From: Blastocystis hominis
Taxonomy: Eukaryota > Sar > Bigyra > Opalinata > Blastocystidae
Assembly: GCF_000151665.1 (NCBI RefSeq)
Contig: NW_013171849.1
Span: 1-64,000 of the forward strand
Length of the DNA stretch: 64,000 bases
Direction of reading: 5' to 3'
Shown here: positions 63,758 through 64,000 of the stretch, piece after piece
How positions within the stretch are numbered: position 1 is the stretch's first letter
How the letters are laid out: each line of letters starts with the position of its first letter
Notes under the pieces: generated by a model
What the model was told of the DNA's origin: nothing
The model's input: the letters and a program-made list of their open reading frames with translations, nothing else
Database searches by the model: none
Made by a program: the position numbers and the translations under genes

Positions 63758-64000
63758 CTACGCTCCCACAGTGTTGGCACGGATCATGATGAGGTGCATC
63801 TGGATCGTCGCTGCAACATCCTCTTCCAACTCGATTTCGAACTGGATCTGATTCGATGCTCGCATCGGGAACCACTCGGCCAACGGGAAGGCGAAGATTC
63901 GGAACTGATTCAACCACGTCTTGTACGTCAACAGCGTGTCGTACTCGTCGGAACGACTATTGCAAAGATAGTCCATCCATTCGAAGAAAGTGTGATCAAT
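63758..64000 (-). CDS. Probable major capsid protein, copy 2, C-terminal part
   Basis: It contains the last about 80 residues (FFEWMDYLCNSRSDEYDTLL to RANTVGA), identical to the C-terminus of 16137-17426. The rest lies beyond the window. Confidence 0.7.
   Translation of the reverse strand: MDHTFFEWMDYLCNSRSDEYDTLLTYKTWLNQFRIFAFPLAEWFPMRASNQIQFEIELEEDVAATIQMHLIMIRANTVGA

Larger units (their letters stand above)
51794..64000 (+). mobile_element. Polinton/Maverick-like element, copy 2, cut by window end
   Basis: It begins AGTAGTAGGGG like copy 1 and has the same gene order up to the capsid gene, where the window stops. Most genes are almost identical to copy 1. Exceptions are the coiled-coil gene and the hairpin insertions. 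Same orientation and different flanks argue for two separate integrations, or a segmental arrangement, rather than one local tandem repeat. Confidence 0.9.

Overview
The window is nuclear-type eukaryotic DNA holding two copies, in the same orientation, of a large Polinton/Maverick-like (adintovirus-like) DNA virus element. Copy 1 is complete between terminal inverted repeats (4216-27031, about 22.8 kb). Copy 2 starts at 51794 and runs off the right edge. The organism is not identified. Host genes between the copies carry many GT...TAG introns of only 28-37 nt, which points to a eukaryote with miniaturised introns.

Layout. 1-4215 is AT-rich microsatellite-laden flank without a recognisable gene. 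In copy 1 the order is: left TIR; a large multi-module virion-type protein (broken); two small proteins; a coiled-coil protein; a basic, GG-A-L-repeat protein resembling a minor capsid/core protein; an Ulp1/adenain-type cysteine protease; a KilA-N protein; then on the minus strand the packaging ATPase, a 193-aa protein and the probable double-jelly-roll major capsid protein; a fibre-like protein; four unidentified small genes; a retroviral-type integrase (frameshifted); a small NPxTGR-motif protein; and a protein-primed family B DNA polymerase (frameshifted); then the right TIR. 27032-51793 is AT-rich host DNA with at least seven glycosyltransferase genes: three LARGE/GT49-like, two GT92-like, one GT61-like and one fucosyltransferase-like. 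Copy 2 repeats the first 12 kb of the virus with small differences.

How it fits together. Integrase plus TIRs would integrate the genome. The polymerase would copy it by protein priming. ATPase, capsid protein, protease and the virion-type proteins would build and package a particle. Copy 1 has frameshifts in integrase, polymerase and the first large gene. Copy 2 has that large gene intact but a truncated KilA-N gene.

The most unusual feature is a family of about 40-nt GC-rich double-hairpin elements (two back-to-back hairpins joined at a CCCC/GGGG junction) scattered through the viral DNA, both between genes and in frame inside genes. Comparing the two copies shows gains and losses, 5-8 bp flanking duplications, and insertions nested in the loop of another element. 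They look like a mobile, previously unannotated palindromic element living inside this virus.
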